Assembly: GCA_014075255.1 (NCBI GenBank)
Contig: CP046178.1
Coordinates: 2,436,894-2,500,893 of the forward strand
Source: Gammaproteobacteria bacterium
GTDB lineage: Bacteria; Pseudomonadota; Gammaproteobacteria; UBA4575
Direction of reading: 5' to 3'
Length of the DNA stretch: 64,000 bases
A program made the translations under genes and the position numbers. The notes under the pieces are model-generated. The model saw only the letters and a program-made list of their open reading frames with translations. It searched no databases and was not told the origin of the DNA. This document shows, in pieces, positions 1-9,467 of the stretch; positions within the stretch are counted from its first letter, which is position 1; every line of letters begins with the position of its first letter.

Positions 1-284
<284 letters not shown>

Positions 285-300
285 ATAAAAATTTTCATTC

Positions 301-951
301 ATGTCTGCACAAGCAAACAAACAGTTTACCACTATAGCCTTATCCAAAGGACGCATCTTTGATGAGTGTCGCGAGCTGTTGGAAAAAATCGGCATCACGG
401 TTGCGCAAAAAGAATTAGATGGACGCAAATTGGTGTTGCCCACCAATAAACCAGATGTTCGTTTATTAATTATTCGTGCAACGGATGTACCGACCTATGT
501 GCAATACGGCGCGGCAGAATTAGGTGTGGTCGGCAAAGATACCTTAATGGAATTTAGTGGAGACGGAATTTATGAACCGCTGGATCTAGGCATTGCAAAG
601 TGTCAATTGATGGCGGCAGGAGTTGAAGGCAAGAGTGCTGGAAACCGTCGTATGCGGGTGGCCACGAAATATTTACAAAGCACGCGTCGTTACTTTGCTT
701 CTAAAGGTCAGCAAGTAGAATTGATAAAGCTTTATGGTTCGATGGAACTCGCGCCATTATTGGGCTTGGCGGATTGTATCGTTGACCTGGTTGCAACCGG
801 CAGCACACTAAAAGCAAATGGATTGGTGGCTACCGAGCATATTGCCGATATCAGTTCGCGTCTGATTGTTAACAAGGCAGCAATGAAGATAAAATCTGCT
901 ACACTTAAACCTTTAATTGAAGAATTCAGGCTAGCTGTCGAGAAACCATAG
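301..951 (+). CDS. hisG: ATP phosphoribosyltransferase, short-form catalytic subunit
   Basis: HisG condenses ATP with PRPP, the first step of histidine synthesis. The protein is 216 residues, the size of the short HisG type, and lacks the roughly 80-residue C-terminal regulatory domain of the enterobacterial long form. The N-terminal tract [22 protein letters not shown] and the PRPP-loop region [14 protein letters not shown] (near residues 161-174) are recognisable. Short HisG enzymes are known to need the HisRS-like subunit HisZ for activity and feedback control; no hisZ lies in this window. It is followed not by hisD but by a DAHP synthase gene 63 bases downstream. Confidence 0.96.
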   Translation: MSAQANKQFTTIALSKGRIFDECRELLEKIGITVAQKELDGRKLVLPTNKPDVRLLIIRATDVPTYVQYGAAELGVVGKDTLMEFSGDGIYEPLDLGIAKCQLMAAGVEGKSAGNRRMRVATKYLQSTRRYFASKGQQVELIKLYGSMELAPLLGLADCIVDLVATGSTLKANGLVATEHIADISSRLIVNKAAMKIKSATLKPLIEEFRLAVEKP

Positions 952-1014
952 TATTTCCAAGAGAATATTCTCATAGAAATTCCAAGAAATTTATAAAGGT
1001 CAGGAAAGATCATC

Positions 1015-2094
1015 ATGCAACATCAAACGGACGATCTCAGAATAGTAGAAACTAAAGAGGTTATTGCACCTTCTGAGATACGCCAAGAAATTCCCGTAAG
1101 TGAAAAATCTGCTCAGTGCGTTTTAACTGCGCGTAGTGCTGCGCAAAAAATCTTACATGGCGAAGATGATCGTTTACTAGTTATTGTCGGTCCGTGTTCG
1201 ATTCATGATGCAGATGCTGCACGTGAATATGCAGGTCGTTTAACAAAAGTACGTGACGAGATAGCAGGTGACTTGATGATCGTCATGCGCGTGTATTTTG
1301 AAAAGCCGCGCACTACAGTGGGCTGGAAGGGTTTAATTAATGATCCTAATTTAGATGATAGTTTTGAGATTAATAAAGGTTTGCGTGTTGCACGAAAGTT
1401 GTTACTTGATCTTAATGAATCAGGAATGCCTGCAGGTACAGAATATTTAGACTTAATTAGCCCACAATATGTTGCCGATTTGGTGAGTTGGGGTGCAATT
1501 GGAGCGCGAACAACTGAAAGCCAAGTACATCGAGAATTATCATCTGGCTTGTCATGCCCGGTTGGATTTAAAAATGCGACTGATGGTGGTTTGCAGGTTG
1601 CAGTTGATGCTATTGGTTCGGCAATGAATCCGCACCACTTTTTGTCGGTTACTAAAGAAGGTAAATCTGCAATTTTTTCAACTGCTGGCAACAAAGATTG
1701 CCATATCATTCTGCGTGGTGGAAATGATCAGCCTAACTATAGTCCAGAAAGCATCAATGAAGCATCAGCTTTACTAGAAAAGTCGGGTTTAGCGGCTCGT
1801 ATTATGGTGGATCTTAGTCACGCAAACAGTTTGAAGCAGCACGATAAGCAAATAGAAGTAGGTGATTCCATTTCTCAGCAGCTCAGTGCTGGAGATATGC
1901 GTATTTTTGGTTTGATGATCGAAAGTCATTTGATTGCGGGTCGTCAAAACGCAAAACCCGGACAAGAGCTCGTCTACGGTCAAAGTATTACCGACGCTTG
2001 CTTAGGTTGGGAAGATACGGAAACCTTACTACATACTCTTGCCAGCGCAGTTCGCGAACGACGACATTCTAAGTCAGCGGCAAGCGCGGCCTAA
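1015..2094 (+). CDS. 3-deoxy-7-phosphoheptulonate (DAHP) synthase, class I AroF/G/H type
   Basis: This enzyme joins PEP and erythrose-4-phosphate to give DAHP, the entry step of the shikimate pathway. At 359 residues it matches the E. coli AroG/F/H size. Visible motifs are GPCSIHD (the metal-binding Cys region), RTTESQVHRELSSGLSCPVGF, DLSHANS (metal-ligand His), MIESHL (metal-ligand Glu) and QSITDACLGW (metal-ligand Asp). A purine-rich ribosome-binding stretch lies before the ATG. I cannot assign Phe, Tyr or Trp feedback specificity from sequence alone, so no symbol is given. Its position between hisG and hisD is unusual and suggests co-transcription of aromatic and histidine biosynthesis genes. 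Confidence 0.95.
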   Translation: MQHQTDDLRIVETKEVIAPSEIRQEIPVSEKSAQCVLTARSAAQKILHGEDDRLLVIVGPCSIHDADAAREYAGRLTKVRDEIAGDLMIVMRVYFEKPRTTVGWKGLINDPNLDDSFEINKGLRVARKLLLDLNESGMPAGTEYLDLISPQYVADLVSWGAIGARTTESQVHRELSSGLSCPVGFKNATDGGLQVAVDAIGSAMNPHHFLSVTKEGKSAIFSTAGNKDCHIILRGGNDQPNYSPESINEASALLEKSGLAARIMVDLSHANSLKQHDKQIEVGDSISQQLSAGDMRIFGLMIESHLIAGRQNAKPGQELVYGQSITDACLGWEDTETLLHTLASAVRERRHSKSAASAA

Positions 2095-2115
2095 CTCCTT
2101 TTAGTTTAAAAAAAC

Positions 2116-3414
2116 ATGTTGGATATACGTCGTCTTTCTTCTCAAGACGCAGATTTCTCTGTGCACTTTAATAATTTGCTACAACAAAATCAGTCGGCAG
2201 AGAATGATGTGCGTCATACCGTAGAATCTATTATTAAAGACATTCGTGAGAATGGCGATAATGCATTACTGGCTTATACTAAAAAATTTGATCATGTCAG
2301 TGCTGCGCAAGTTTCTGAATTAGAAATTTCTAAGCAGCAGATGCAAGAGGCGCTAACAAAAATAAGCGCTGAACAATCCCAGGCATTAGTGGCAGCCGCT
2401 AAACGGATTCGTGATTATGCTGAGAAACAAAGCCTTCAATCATGGTCAACTAAAGATGATGATGGCAATGAAGTTGGCCAAGTGGTTACTGCGCTAGAAA
2501 GAGTGGGTGTCTATGTGCCGGGTGGTAAAGCAGCTTATCCATCTTCTGTATTGATGAATGTCATTCCTGCAAAAGTGGCAGGTGTAGACTCAATAATTAT
2601 GGTGGTTCCCACGCCAAGTGGTGAGATAAACAGCATGGTTATGGCTGCTGCATCGATTGCGGGTGTTGATAGAGTGTTTACGATTGGCGGTGCTCAGGCA
2701 GTTGCAGCACTTGCTTATGGTACAGAAACGATTCCCCAAGTTGATAAAATAGTTGGGCCAGGAAATGCTTATGTTGCCAGTGCGAAACAACAGGTGTTTG
2801 GAAAGGTCGGAATAGATATGATTGCTGGGCCATCCGAGGTATTAGTGATATGTGATAGCAGTGCGAATCCAGAATGGGTGGCAATGGATTTATTTTCACA
2901 GGCTGAGCATGATGCCAATGCGCGTGCAATTTTAATCAGTAATGATGTGAAATTTTTTGATCAAGTTCAACAGCAAATGGAACTGTTGTTAAAAGATCTT
3001 GACCACACAGAAATTATTATTGACTCTATAAATAACTTTGGGGCATTTATACAGGTTAGTGGGTTAGATGAAGCTGCAGAGCTTTCAAATCAAATTGCCC
3101 CAGAACATCTGGAGTTGTGTGTTGCTAATCCTGAAGAATTGTTGAAAAAAATTCGTAATGCAGGAGCTATTTTCTTGGGACATTATTCTCCTGAGGTGTT
3201 TGGAGACTATTGTGCAGGACCTAATCACGTATTGCCCACTGCAGGTACGGCGAGATTTTCTTCGCCGCTGGGTGTGTATGATTTCCAAAAACGCACCAGC
3301 GTTGTGAATTGTTCTAAACAAGGTGCAAATAAATTAAGTTCGATAGCGTCTACATTAGCGCATGGCGAAGGTTTGACGGCGCACGCTAGATCAGCAGACT
3401 TTAGACGTAAATAG
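2116..3414 (+). CDS. hisD: Histidinol dehydrogenase
   Basis: HisD performs the two NAD-dependent oxidations of L-histidinol to L-histidine, a zinc-dependent reaction at the end of the pathway. Length 432 is normal for the family. Diagnostic stretches include YVPGGKAAYPSSVLMN, VDKIVGPGNAYVASAK, the SQAEHDANA tract that supplies Gln and His zinc ligands, and the C-terminal GPNHVLPTAGTARF tract containing the catalytic His. It starts 21 bases after the DAHP synthase and ends 15 bases before hisC, so a single his operon with the inserted aromatic gene is likely. Confidence 0.97.
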   Translation: MLDIRRLSSQDADFSVHFNNLLQQNQSAENDVRHTVESIIKDIRENGDNALLAYTKKFDHVSAAQVSELEISKQQMQEALTKISAEQSQALVAAAKRIRDYAEKQSLQSWSTKDDDGNEVGQVVTALERVGVYVPGGKAAYPSSVLMNVIPAKVAGVDSIIMVVPTPSGEINSMVMAAASIAGVDRVFTIGGAQAVAALAYGTETIPQVDKIVGPGNAYVASAKQQVFGKVGIDMIAGPSEVLVICDSSANPEWVAMDLFSQAEHDANARAILISNDVKFFDQVQQQMELLLKDLDHTEIIIDSINNFGAFIQVSGLDEAAELSNQIAPEHLELCVANPEELLKKIRNAGAIFLGHYSPEVFGDYCAGPNHVLPTAGTARFSSPLGVYDFQKRTSVVNCSKQGANKLSSIASTLAHGEGLTAHARSADFRRK

Positions 3415-3429
3415 TTAAAAATTTTACCG

Positions 3430-4518
3430 ATGAATGTCACGCCAAAAAATATACTGCGCGCTGAGCTTGCCAATATGCAGGCTTATCATGTGGCGGATTC
3501 TAGTGGTCTGATTAAATTAGACGCAATGGAAAACCCATATATCTACCCTGCGACGTTAAAGGAACAATGGCTCACAGAATTGAAACAGGTCGATTTAAAC
3601 CGTTATCCAAATCCACACGCATCTGAACTTAAGAAAACTTTACAACAAGCATTTTCACTTTCACCAAAACTTGAATTAATATTTGGAAATGGCTCTGACG
3701 AGCTGATCCAATTATTAGTGATGGCGATCGCAAAGCCAAACGCAAGCATTCTTACAGTTACACCAAGTTTTTCTATGTATAAGCTGATTGCTGAATATAT
3801 TGGAGTGAATGTTGTAGAAGTGCCATTGCAGCAAGATAGCTTTGCGTTACAAATAGATTTGCTTGAAAAGGCAATGCAAGAACATCAGCCAGCAATTATA
3901 TTTTTGGCTTGCCCAAACAATCCTACCGGTACACTTTGGCCGCAAGATCAGGTTGAAAATATTATCAAGCAGGCGACGGGCTTAGTGGTAATTGATGAAG
4001 CTTATTCGCCGTTTGCTGCCTATTCAATGATGTCATTGGTGGAACGTTACCCTCATGCATTAATGATGCGTACAGTTTCAAAAATGGGCTTAGCGGGATT
4101 ACGCTTAGGTTGGATGTTGGGCGAAGGGCGGTGGGTGAATGAGCTAGATAAAATGCGCTTGCCGTACAACATCAATGTTTTGACACAAGTAAGCACAAAT
4201 TTTGCATTGCGGAATATCGCTGTTTTTAATCAGCAGGCTGAGCAGATTTGTCAACAGCGAGAAGTTTTGTCAAATGCGTTGCAAGTAATGGAAAATATAG
4301 AAGTATTTCCAAGTGAAGCAAACTTTATTCTGTTTAGAGTTTTGAGCGGCACTGCAGATAGGGTCTATCAGCACCTGCTAGATAATAAAATAATTATTAA
4401 AAATGTTTCTAGTGGTTCCTTTGGTAACGATTTATTAGAAAATTGTTTGCGGGTAACGGTTGGAACAGAGAAGGAAAACCAAGCTTTTATAAATGTACTA
4501 AGCTCTGCGTTTTCATAA
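3430..4518 (+). CDS. hisC: Histidinol-phosphate aminotransferase
   Basis: HisC is a fold-type I PLP enzyme that transaminates imidazole-acetol phosphate to histidinol phosphate with glutamate. The 362-residue protein shows the N-terminal KLDAMENPY substrate region, LACPNNPTG, VIDEAYSPF with the PLP-contacting Asp, and TVSKMGLAGLRLGW with the Schiff-base Lys. It closes the his gene run. The minus-strand protease gene converges on it with only 15 bases between the stop codons. Confidence 0.96.
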   Translation: MNVTPKNILRAELANMQAYHVADSSGLIKLDAMENPYIYPATLKEQWLTELKQVDLNRYPNPHASELKKTLQQAFSLSPKLELIFGNGSDELIQLLVMAIAKPNASILTVTPSFSMYKLIAEYIGVNVVEVPLQQDSFALQIDLLEKAMQEHQPAIIFLACPNNPTGTLWPQDQVENIIKQATGLVVIDEAYSPFAAYSMMSLVERYPHALMMRTVSKMGLAGLRLGWMLGEGRWVNELDKMRLPYNINVLTQVSTNFALRNIAVFNQQAEQICQQREVLSNALQVMENIEVFPSEANFILFRVLSGTADRVYQHLLDNKIIIKNVSSGSFGNDLLENCLRVTVGTEKENQAFINVLSSAFS

Positions 4519-4533
4519 TAATTTACTATTTGT

Positions 4534-5682
4534 TTATCTGTAAATAGGGCGTTGCCCAATCTTAGCTTGAACTTCAAATATTTTGCCACGGCGTAATCCG
4601 CTTATTGTGACTTCAGAGCTGGGTTTGCTGCTGGCAATTTCATTTTGAATAGTTTTTGCATCACGAATAGCTTTGTCGTTAAAACTTAAAATAATGTCTC
4701 CAGGCCGGATGCCAAATTTATAAGCTGGGCTTTGTCTCACCACGCCTGCAACTAAAACGCCGGTGCGATCAATCAGTCCAAATGATTCTGCAAGTTGTGG
4801 AGAGAGATTTTGCAGCTCTAAACCTAGCCAGCCACGAATAACCCGACCGTGTTCAATAATTTGCGACATTACATCGCTGGCTAAGCCAATGGGAATGGCA
4901 AAGCCAATTCCTTGTGAGCCACCAGACTTAGAAAAGATTGCGGTATTGATACCGACCAACTCTCCGTAAGCATTAATTAATGCACCGCCAGAATTACCTG
5001 GGTTGATTGCAGCATCCGTTTGAATAAAGTTTTCAAATGTATTGATGCCTAAGCGGTCCCTGCCTGTGGCACTGATAATTCCTTGGGTAACCGTTTGGCC
5101 GAATCCAAATGGATTGCCTATAGCGAGTACCACGTCGCCAACTTCTAATTTAGTGGTGTCACTAATGACAATGCCAGGTAAGTTTTCTACGCCAATAGTG
5201 AGTACGGCTAAATCGGTTTCCGGATCGGCGCCTAACACGTTTGCAGAGACGGTATTGCCATCTGCTAGAAATACTTCTATTTCATCTGCATTTTCAATGA
5301 CGTGATAATTGGTAAGCACATAACCCTGTGAGTTCATGATCACACCTGAACCCAAACTTGTTTGTGTGCGTTCTCGCGATCGATTCTGATCACCAAAAAA
5401 ACGACGGATAGTAGGGTTATCAAGAAGTGGGCTGGGATTTGTAACCACTTGTTTGCTTGTATAAATATTTACAACGGCCGGGCTGGCGCGACGTACTGCT
5501 TCTGCATAAGAAACAGGTCCTGTGCCGATATTAGTAGGACGATCAGAGTCATCTTGTAGAAACTCTACAACCGGGCGCTTATCAATGATGTAGTCAGGCA
5601 AGAAAATCAGCAGTAACACAGCTGCGAGCACGCCAACTGCCGCGGCTTGCAATACGAATAGCAACAGCTTGCGAATCTTCAT
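4534..5682 (-). CDS. degS: Membrane-anchored periplasmic serine protease, DegS/AlgW type
   Basis: This is a regulatory HtrA-family protease that, in relatives, starts the envelope-stress cascade by cutting the RseA/MucA anti-sigma factor. The 382 residues consist of one N-terminal membrane anchor (about 7-29), a trypsin-like domain with catalytic His127, Asp157 and Ser231 (motifs TNYHVIE, ETDLAV, GNSGGALIN), and a single C-terminal PDZ domain (about 280-380). One PDZ and an uncleaved anchor point to DegS/AlgW rather than DegP. In Pseudomonas the homologue algW sits in this same place beside hisC (recalled gene order). The start is ATG at 5680-5682. Confidence 0.93.
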   Translation of the reverse strand: MKIRKLLLFVLQAAAVGVLAAVLLLIFLPDYIIDKRPVVEFLQDDSDRPTNIGTGPVSYAEAVRRASPAVVNIYTSKQVVTNPSPLLDNPTIRRFFGDQNRSRERTQTSLGSGVIMNSQGYVLTNYHVIENADEIEVFLADGNTVSANVLGADPETDLAVLTIGVENLPGIVISDTTKLEVGDVVLAIGNPFGFGQTVTQGIISATGRDRLGINTFENFIQTDAAINPGNSGGALINAYGELVGINTAIFSKSGGSQGIGFAIPIGLASDVMSQIIEHGRVIRGWLGLELQNLSPQLAESFGLIDRTGVLVAGVVRQSPAYKFGIRPGDIILSFNDKAIRDAKTIQNEIASSKPSSEVTISGLRRGKIFEVQAKIGQRPIYR

Positions 5683-5717
5683 CAGTACGTTAACCTAGTC
5701 ACTACTAGATAATTTTC

Positions 5718-6485
5718 GTGTTTATTATGGTGTTGTTAGAAGAGCTTACAGAATACATAAATACTTTTTTACAGATAGATCGATTTAAAGATTATTGCCC
5801 AAACGGGTTACAAATTGAAGGTAGGAGTGAAGTACATAGTGTAGTCACAGGTGTTACAGCAAGCCAGGCTTTAATTGATCTCGCTTGTGAAAAAAATGCC
5901 GATGCTATTTTGGTTCATCATGGTTATTTTTGGAGAAATGAGGATGCTCGTATTGTTGGTATAAAGCGCAAACGTATCGCGACGTTACTGCAAAATAATA
6001 TCAGTTTACTAGCTTACCATTTACCATTAGATGTCCACCCACAGCTAGGAAATAATGCGCAATTAGGGCGATTATTAGGCATTCAAATTGATGGTGATTT
6101 GTGCAGCAGTGCTAATAAGGTGTGTGGAAGTTATGGGCATTTGAAATCACCAACCAAAGCAGAAGTATTTAAAAATTCGATGGATTCGTTGCTACAGCGG
6201 GAAAGTACACATATCCATGCTGGGTCGTCCGATATAACCACAATTGGTTGGTGTACAGGTGCTGGTCAAAATTTCATTGATGTAGCCGTGCGCCAGAATT
6301 TAGACGCATATATTAGTGGTGAAATTTCTGAGGCAACTACGCATCTAGCGCGCGAGGCTGGCATACACTATTTTGCTGCGGGACACCACGCAACGGAGCG
6401 ATATGGTGTACAAGCGTTGGCGGATCATTTGTCTAAACAATTTGGGATAGAGCATGAATTTGTAGACGTGGATAACCCCGCGTAA
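5718..6485 (+). CDS. Nif3-like dinuclear metal centre hexameric protein (GTP cyclohydrolase 1 type 2 family)
   Basis: This is a member of the NIF3/YbgI family, which form hexameric rings with a dinuclear metal site; the physiological role is not settled despite the database name. Metal-ligand motifs are visible: LVHHGYFW (His pair), YHLPLDVHP, and the C-terminal AAGHHATERYG (His and Glu). Length is 255 from a GTG at 5718 or 252 from ATG at 5727 (reading GTG TTT ATT ATG); the ATG is an equally reasonable start. It is divergent from the protease gene, with 35 bases between the starts, so both promoters must be packed in or near 5683-5717. Confidence 0.9.
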   Translation: MFIMVLLEELTEYINTFLQIDRFKDYCPNGLQIEGRSEVHSVVTGVTASQALIDLACEKNADAILVHHGYFWRNEDARIVGIKRKRIATLLQNNISLLAYHLPLDVHPQLGNNAQLGRLLGIQIDGDLCSSANKVCGSYGHLKSPTKAEVFKNSMDSLLQRESTHIHAGSSDITTIGWCTGAGQNFIDVAVRQNLDAYISGEISEATTHLAREAGIHYFAAGHHATERYGVQALADHLSKQFGIEHEFVDVDNPA

Positions 6486-6669
6486 TCAAAGCATTTTTCT
6501 AACTTCTACTTGACGAAATTCAGTTCTTGCGCCATCCTACGCGTCTTTCGTGTGCTGATGTTCTATGGTGAATTTTTGTACACAAACCATTTATTAAAAT
6601 CGATATTTCATCATTCAAATTAAACTAAATCATTGCACTTCGTTGAGGCAAAGCGAGGAGAGTTAGTAC

Positions 6670-7266
6670 ATGGCAAAAGACAACATCGATACGGGTCGTC
6701 GTAAAGCACTCACCATTGGTACTGCAGTTGTTGGCGGTATTGGTACCGTTGCGGCCTTTGTGCCTTTCGTAGCAAGCATGAACCCAAGTGCAAGCGCACT
6801 GGCTGCAGGTGCTCCGGTTGAAGTGGATGTAAGCAAAATGGAACCGGGACAACAAATTCAAGAAGTCTGGCGTCGCAAACCGGTTTGGATTATTCGCCGC
6901 ACTCCCGAAATGATTGGCACGTTAAGCAAGTTAACAGAAAAACTTCGTGATCCAAATTCAGAAGAAATATCTCAACAGCCTGCCTTTGCTCAAAACGAGA
7001 TTCGGTCCATTAATGATGAATTCTTAGTGCTAATTGGCATATGCACACACTTAGGTTGCGCACCTGAATTCAAACCTATCCCTGGAGAAGTGGGTGCAAC
7101 GTGGTTAGGTGGATTTTATTGTGCTTGTCACGGTTCGCGTTTCGATCTTGCCGGCCGTGTTTATAAAAATGTTCCTGCAAACAAAAATTTAGAAGTACCT
7201 CCTTATCATTTCATCAGTGAGAATAGAATTCTGATTGGTATGACTGAAGAAGAGGCCAAAGCATGA
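6670..7266 (+). CDS. petA: Ubiquinol-cytochrome c reductase, Rieske iron-sulfur subunit
   Basis: This is the [2Fe-2S] subunit of the cytochrome bc1 complex, passing electrons from ubiquinol to cytochrome c1 on the periplasmic side. The N-terminus has a twin Arg (10-11) followed by a hydrophobic segment (about 15-36), a Tat-type uncleaved anchor. The cluster boxes are CTHLGC (125-130) and CACHGSRFD (151-159): Cys125, His127, Cys151 and His154 should bind iron and Cys130-Cys153 should form the disulfide. Box II has Ala152 where Pro is most common. A GCGAGGAGAG ribosome-binding stretch precedes the ATG. It is the first gene of a petABC operon. Confidence 0.97.
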   Translation: MAKDNIDTGRRKALTIGTAVVGGIGTVAAFVPFVASMNPSASALAAGAPVEVDVSKMEPGQQIQEVWRRKPVWIIRRTPEMIGTLSKLTEKLRDPNSEEISQQPAFAQNEIRSINDEFLVLIGICTHLGCAPEFKPIPGEVGATWLGGFYCACHGSRFDLAGRVYKNVPANKNLEVPPYHFISENRILIGMTEEEAKA

Positions 7267-8666
7267 GCGATCAATCAACAGGTCTATTGGGTTGGATCGA
7301 TGCACGTTTTCCACTCTCAAAAATGTGGAGAGAGCATTTATCTGAATACTACGCACCAAAAAACTTTAACTTTTGGTATTTCTTTGGTTCCTTAGCGCTT
7401 CTTGTTTTAGTTATACAGATTCTTACCGGCATCTTTTTAACCATGCACTACAAACCAGATGCGGCACTCGCCTTTGCATCGGTTGAGCACATCATGAGAG
7501 ATGTGAATTGGGGCTGGTTAATTCGCTACATGCATTCAACGGGTGCCTCATTCTTTTTCATCGTCGTGTACTTGCATATGTTTCGTGGCTTGATGTACGG
7601 ATCATTTAAAAATCCGCGCGAATTGATTTGGCTATTCGGGATGCTTATTTATGTGGCCTTAATGGCGGAAGCCTTTATGGGTTATTTATTACCATGGGGC
7701 AACATGTCTTACTGGGGTGCCCAAGTAATCATTAACTTGTTTAACACTATTCCATTTGTGGGTGAGTACATTTCAACGTGGATTCGTGGTGATTTCGTTA
7801 TTTCTGATGCTACTTTGAATCGTTTCTTCTCGTTACATGTTATTGCTGTACCGCTTGCGCTGTTAGGTTTAATCGTTGGCCACATCTTAGCGTTACATGA
7901 AGTGGGTTCTAACAATCCAGATGGTGTTGAGATTAAAAAGACGAAAGGTGCAGACGGTATCCCTCTAGACGGCATTCCATTCCATCCTTACTACACGGTT
8001 AAAGATATTCTAGGTTCAGTTGTGTTCTTGGCAATTTTTGCATTCGTTATTTTCTTTATGCCGGAAATGAATGGCTATTTTCTAGAGCATGCCAACTTTG
8101 ATCCTGCGAATGCATTAAACACTCCGGATCATATTGCACCTATTTGGTATTTCACACCGTTCTATACGGTGTTGCGTGCTATACCAAACCCATTTGGCGG
8201 ATTTTTTATGATGGCAATGGCGATAGTTGTTTTGTTTGCTTTGCCTTGGATTGATCGCAACCCGATTAAATCGATTCGTTATAGAAGTGTCTTGTTTAAG
8301 ATCAACCTCATTATTTTTGTAATTACATTCATCATATTGGGTTACTTGGGCCTTAAGCCGGTGACTGATCTATTTTCACAGTTGGCATTACGCTTTACTG
8401 AATTATACTTCTTGTTCTTCTTTGTGTTGTGGGCGTATAGCAAACCACGTTCAAGTGGGTTTTGGATTGGTAGCTTTATTGTACTTCTTGGCGGGATAAT
8501 TTTTTATGACTTCGTAAGAAGTCGAGGAATAGAGGAAGCTTCGATTATTACTTTAATTTGGTCGACATTAATAATACCTGCTGCATATTTGTTCATTACT
8601 TTATTGTTATCCCAGTTCACAAATTGGGATACTGAAAAGCAAGTACCAGAGCGAGTAACCTCATGA
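7263..8666 (+). CDS. petB: Ubiquinol-cytochrome c reductase, cytochrome b subunit
   Basis: This is the membrane-embedded di-heme subunit of complex III with the Qo and Qi quinone sites. The 467-residue protein is full-length bacterial cytochrome b with an extended C-terminal set of helices. Heme-binding His pairs are seen in helix B (RYMHSTGASFFFIVVYLHMF) and helix D (FFSLHVIAVPL followed by VGHILALHE). The Qo-site tetrapeptide is PIWY (in HIAPIWYFTPFY), a variant of the mitochondrial PEWY. The ATG overlaps the petA stop by four bases (ATGA) and the end overlaps petC the same way, indicating translational coupling. Confidence 0.97.
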   Translation: MSDQSTGLLGWIDARFPLSKMWREHLSEYYAPKNFNFWYFFGSLALLVLVIQILTGIFLTMHYKPDAALAFASVEHIMRDVNWGWLIRYMHSTGASFFFIVVYLHMFRGLMYGSFKNPRELIWLFGMLIYVALMAEAFMGYLLPWGNMSYWGAQVIINLFNTIPFVGEYISTWIRGDFVISDATLNRFFSLHVIAVPLALLGLIVGHILALHEVGSNNPDGVEIKKTKGADGIPLDGIPFHPYYTVKDILGSVVFLAIFAFVIFFMPEMNGYFLEHANFDPANALNTPDHIAPIWYFTPFYTVLRAIPNPFGGFFMMAMAIVVLFALPWIDRNPIKSIRYRSVLFKINLIIFVITFIILGYLGLKPVTDLFSQLALRFTELYFLFFFVLWAYSKPRSSGFWIGSFIVLLGGIIFYDFVRSRGIEEASIITLIWSTLIIPAAYLFITLLLSQFTNWDTEKQVPERVTS

Positions 8667-9424
8667 AGATAGTAAACAAAGTTTTATTTTTATTGGTTTT
8701 ACCTATGTTAGCGATGAATTCTGCATGGAGTGCAGGCGGCGGTTATAAATATGATGTGGGGAAAGTAAACATTGAGCTATCTAATAAAGCTTCATTGCAG
8801 CGTGGCGCAAAATATTTTGTTAATTACTGTTTAAGTTGTCATCCAGCACAACACAGTCGTTATAAGAGAGTTGCAGATGATTTGGGTATCAGCGAAGACC
8901 AAATGATTAATAATATGATCTTTACTGGCCAAAAGTTTGGTGAGTTAATGACGGTGGCGATGAAACGTGAAGATGCACAAACATGGTTTCTGGGTGTGGA
9001 CCCACCCGATCTAAGTACACATGTACGTGCAATTGGGCCACAGGCGGTATATGAGTTTCTAAAAACATTTTATATAGACGACACACGACCATTTGGTGTG
9101 AATAATTTGTATTTACCTAATACAGCAATGCCACATGTATTCGCTAATCTACAGGGTATGCAGCGTGCTGAATTTCATATTGCTCCAGGTGGTAGTGGTG
9201 TTGAGCACAAAGAATTTGATAAGTTTGAAATAATACAGACTGGTTCAATGAGTGAGCAAGAATATGAACAAGTGGTAACAGATATTGTTAACTTCTTGGC
9301 ATATCTTAGTGAGCCTGCTCAGTTGATACGCAAGAGCATCGGAGTAAAAGTGCTATTATTCTTAGCTTTCTTGGGAATACTCGCTTACTTCTTGAAAAGA
9401 AATTACTGGCAAGACATACATTAA
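8663..9424 (+). CDS. petC: Ubiquinol-cytochrome c reductase, cytochrome c1 subunit
   Basis: Cytochrome c1 carries one covalent c-type heme and hands electrons to soluble cytochrome c. There is a cleavable signal peptide (about 1-24, AWSA before GGG), a heme-attachment motif CLSCH at 56-60, a likely axial Met in LPNTAMPHVF, and a single C-terminal membrane anchor (KVLLFLAFLGILAYFL) before a short basic tail. Length 253 is usual for gammaproteobacterial c1. It is the last gene of petABC, with sspA 43 bases further on. Confidence 0.96.
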   Translation: MKIVNKVLFLLVLPMLAMNSAWSAGGGYKYDVGKVNIELSNKASLQRGAKYFVNYCLSCHPAQHSRYKRVADDLGISEDQMINNMIFTGQKFGELMTVAMKREDAQTWFLGVDPPDLSTHVRAIGPQAVYEFLKTFYIDDTRPFGVNNLYLPNTAMPHVFANLQGMQRAEFHIAPGGSGVEHKEFDKFEIIQTGSMSEQEYEQVVTDIVNFLAYLSEPAQLIRKSIGVKVLLFLAFLGILAYFLKRNYWQDIH

Positions 9425-9467
9425 TTTTCTTATCGACCCATAACGAATAATATAAAAAGAGAAATAC

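Noticed and set aside
1203-1709. 168-codon minus-strand frame inside the DAHP synthase gene
   Set aside because: Antisense shadow of a strongly conserved enzyme; no ribosome-binding site and no recognisable domain.
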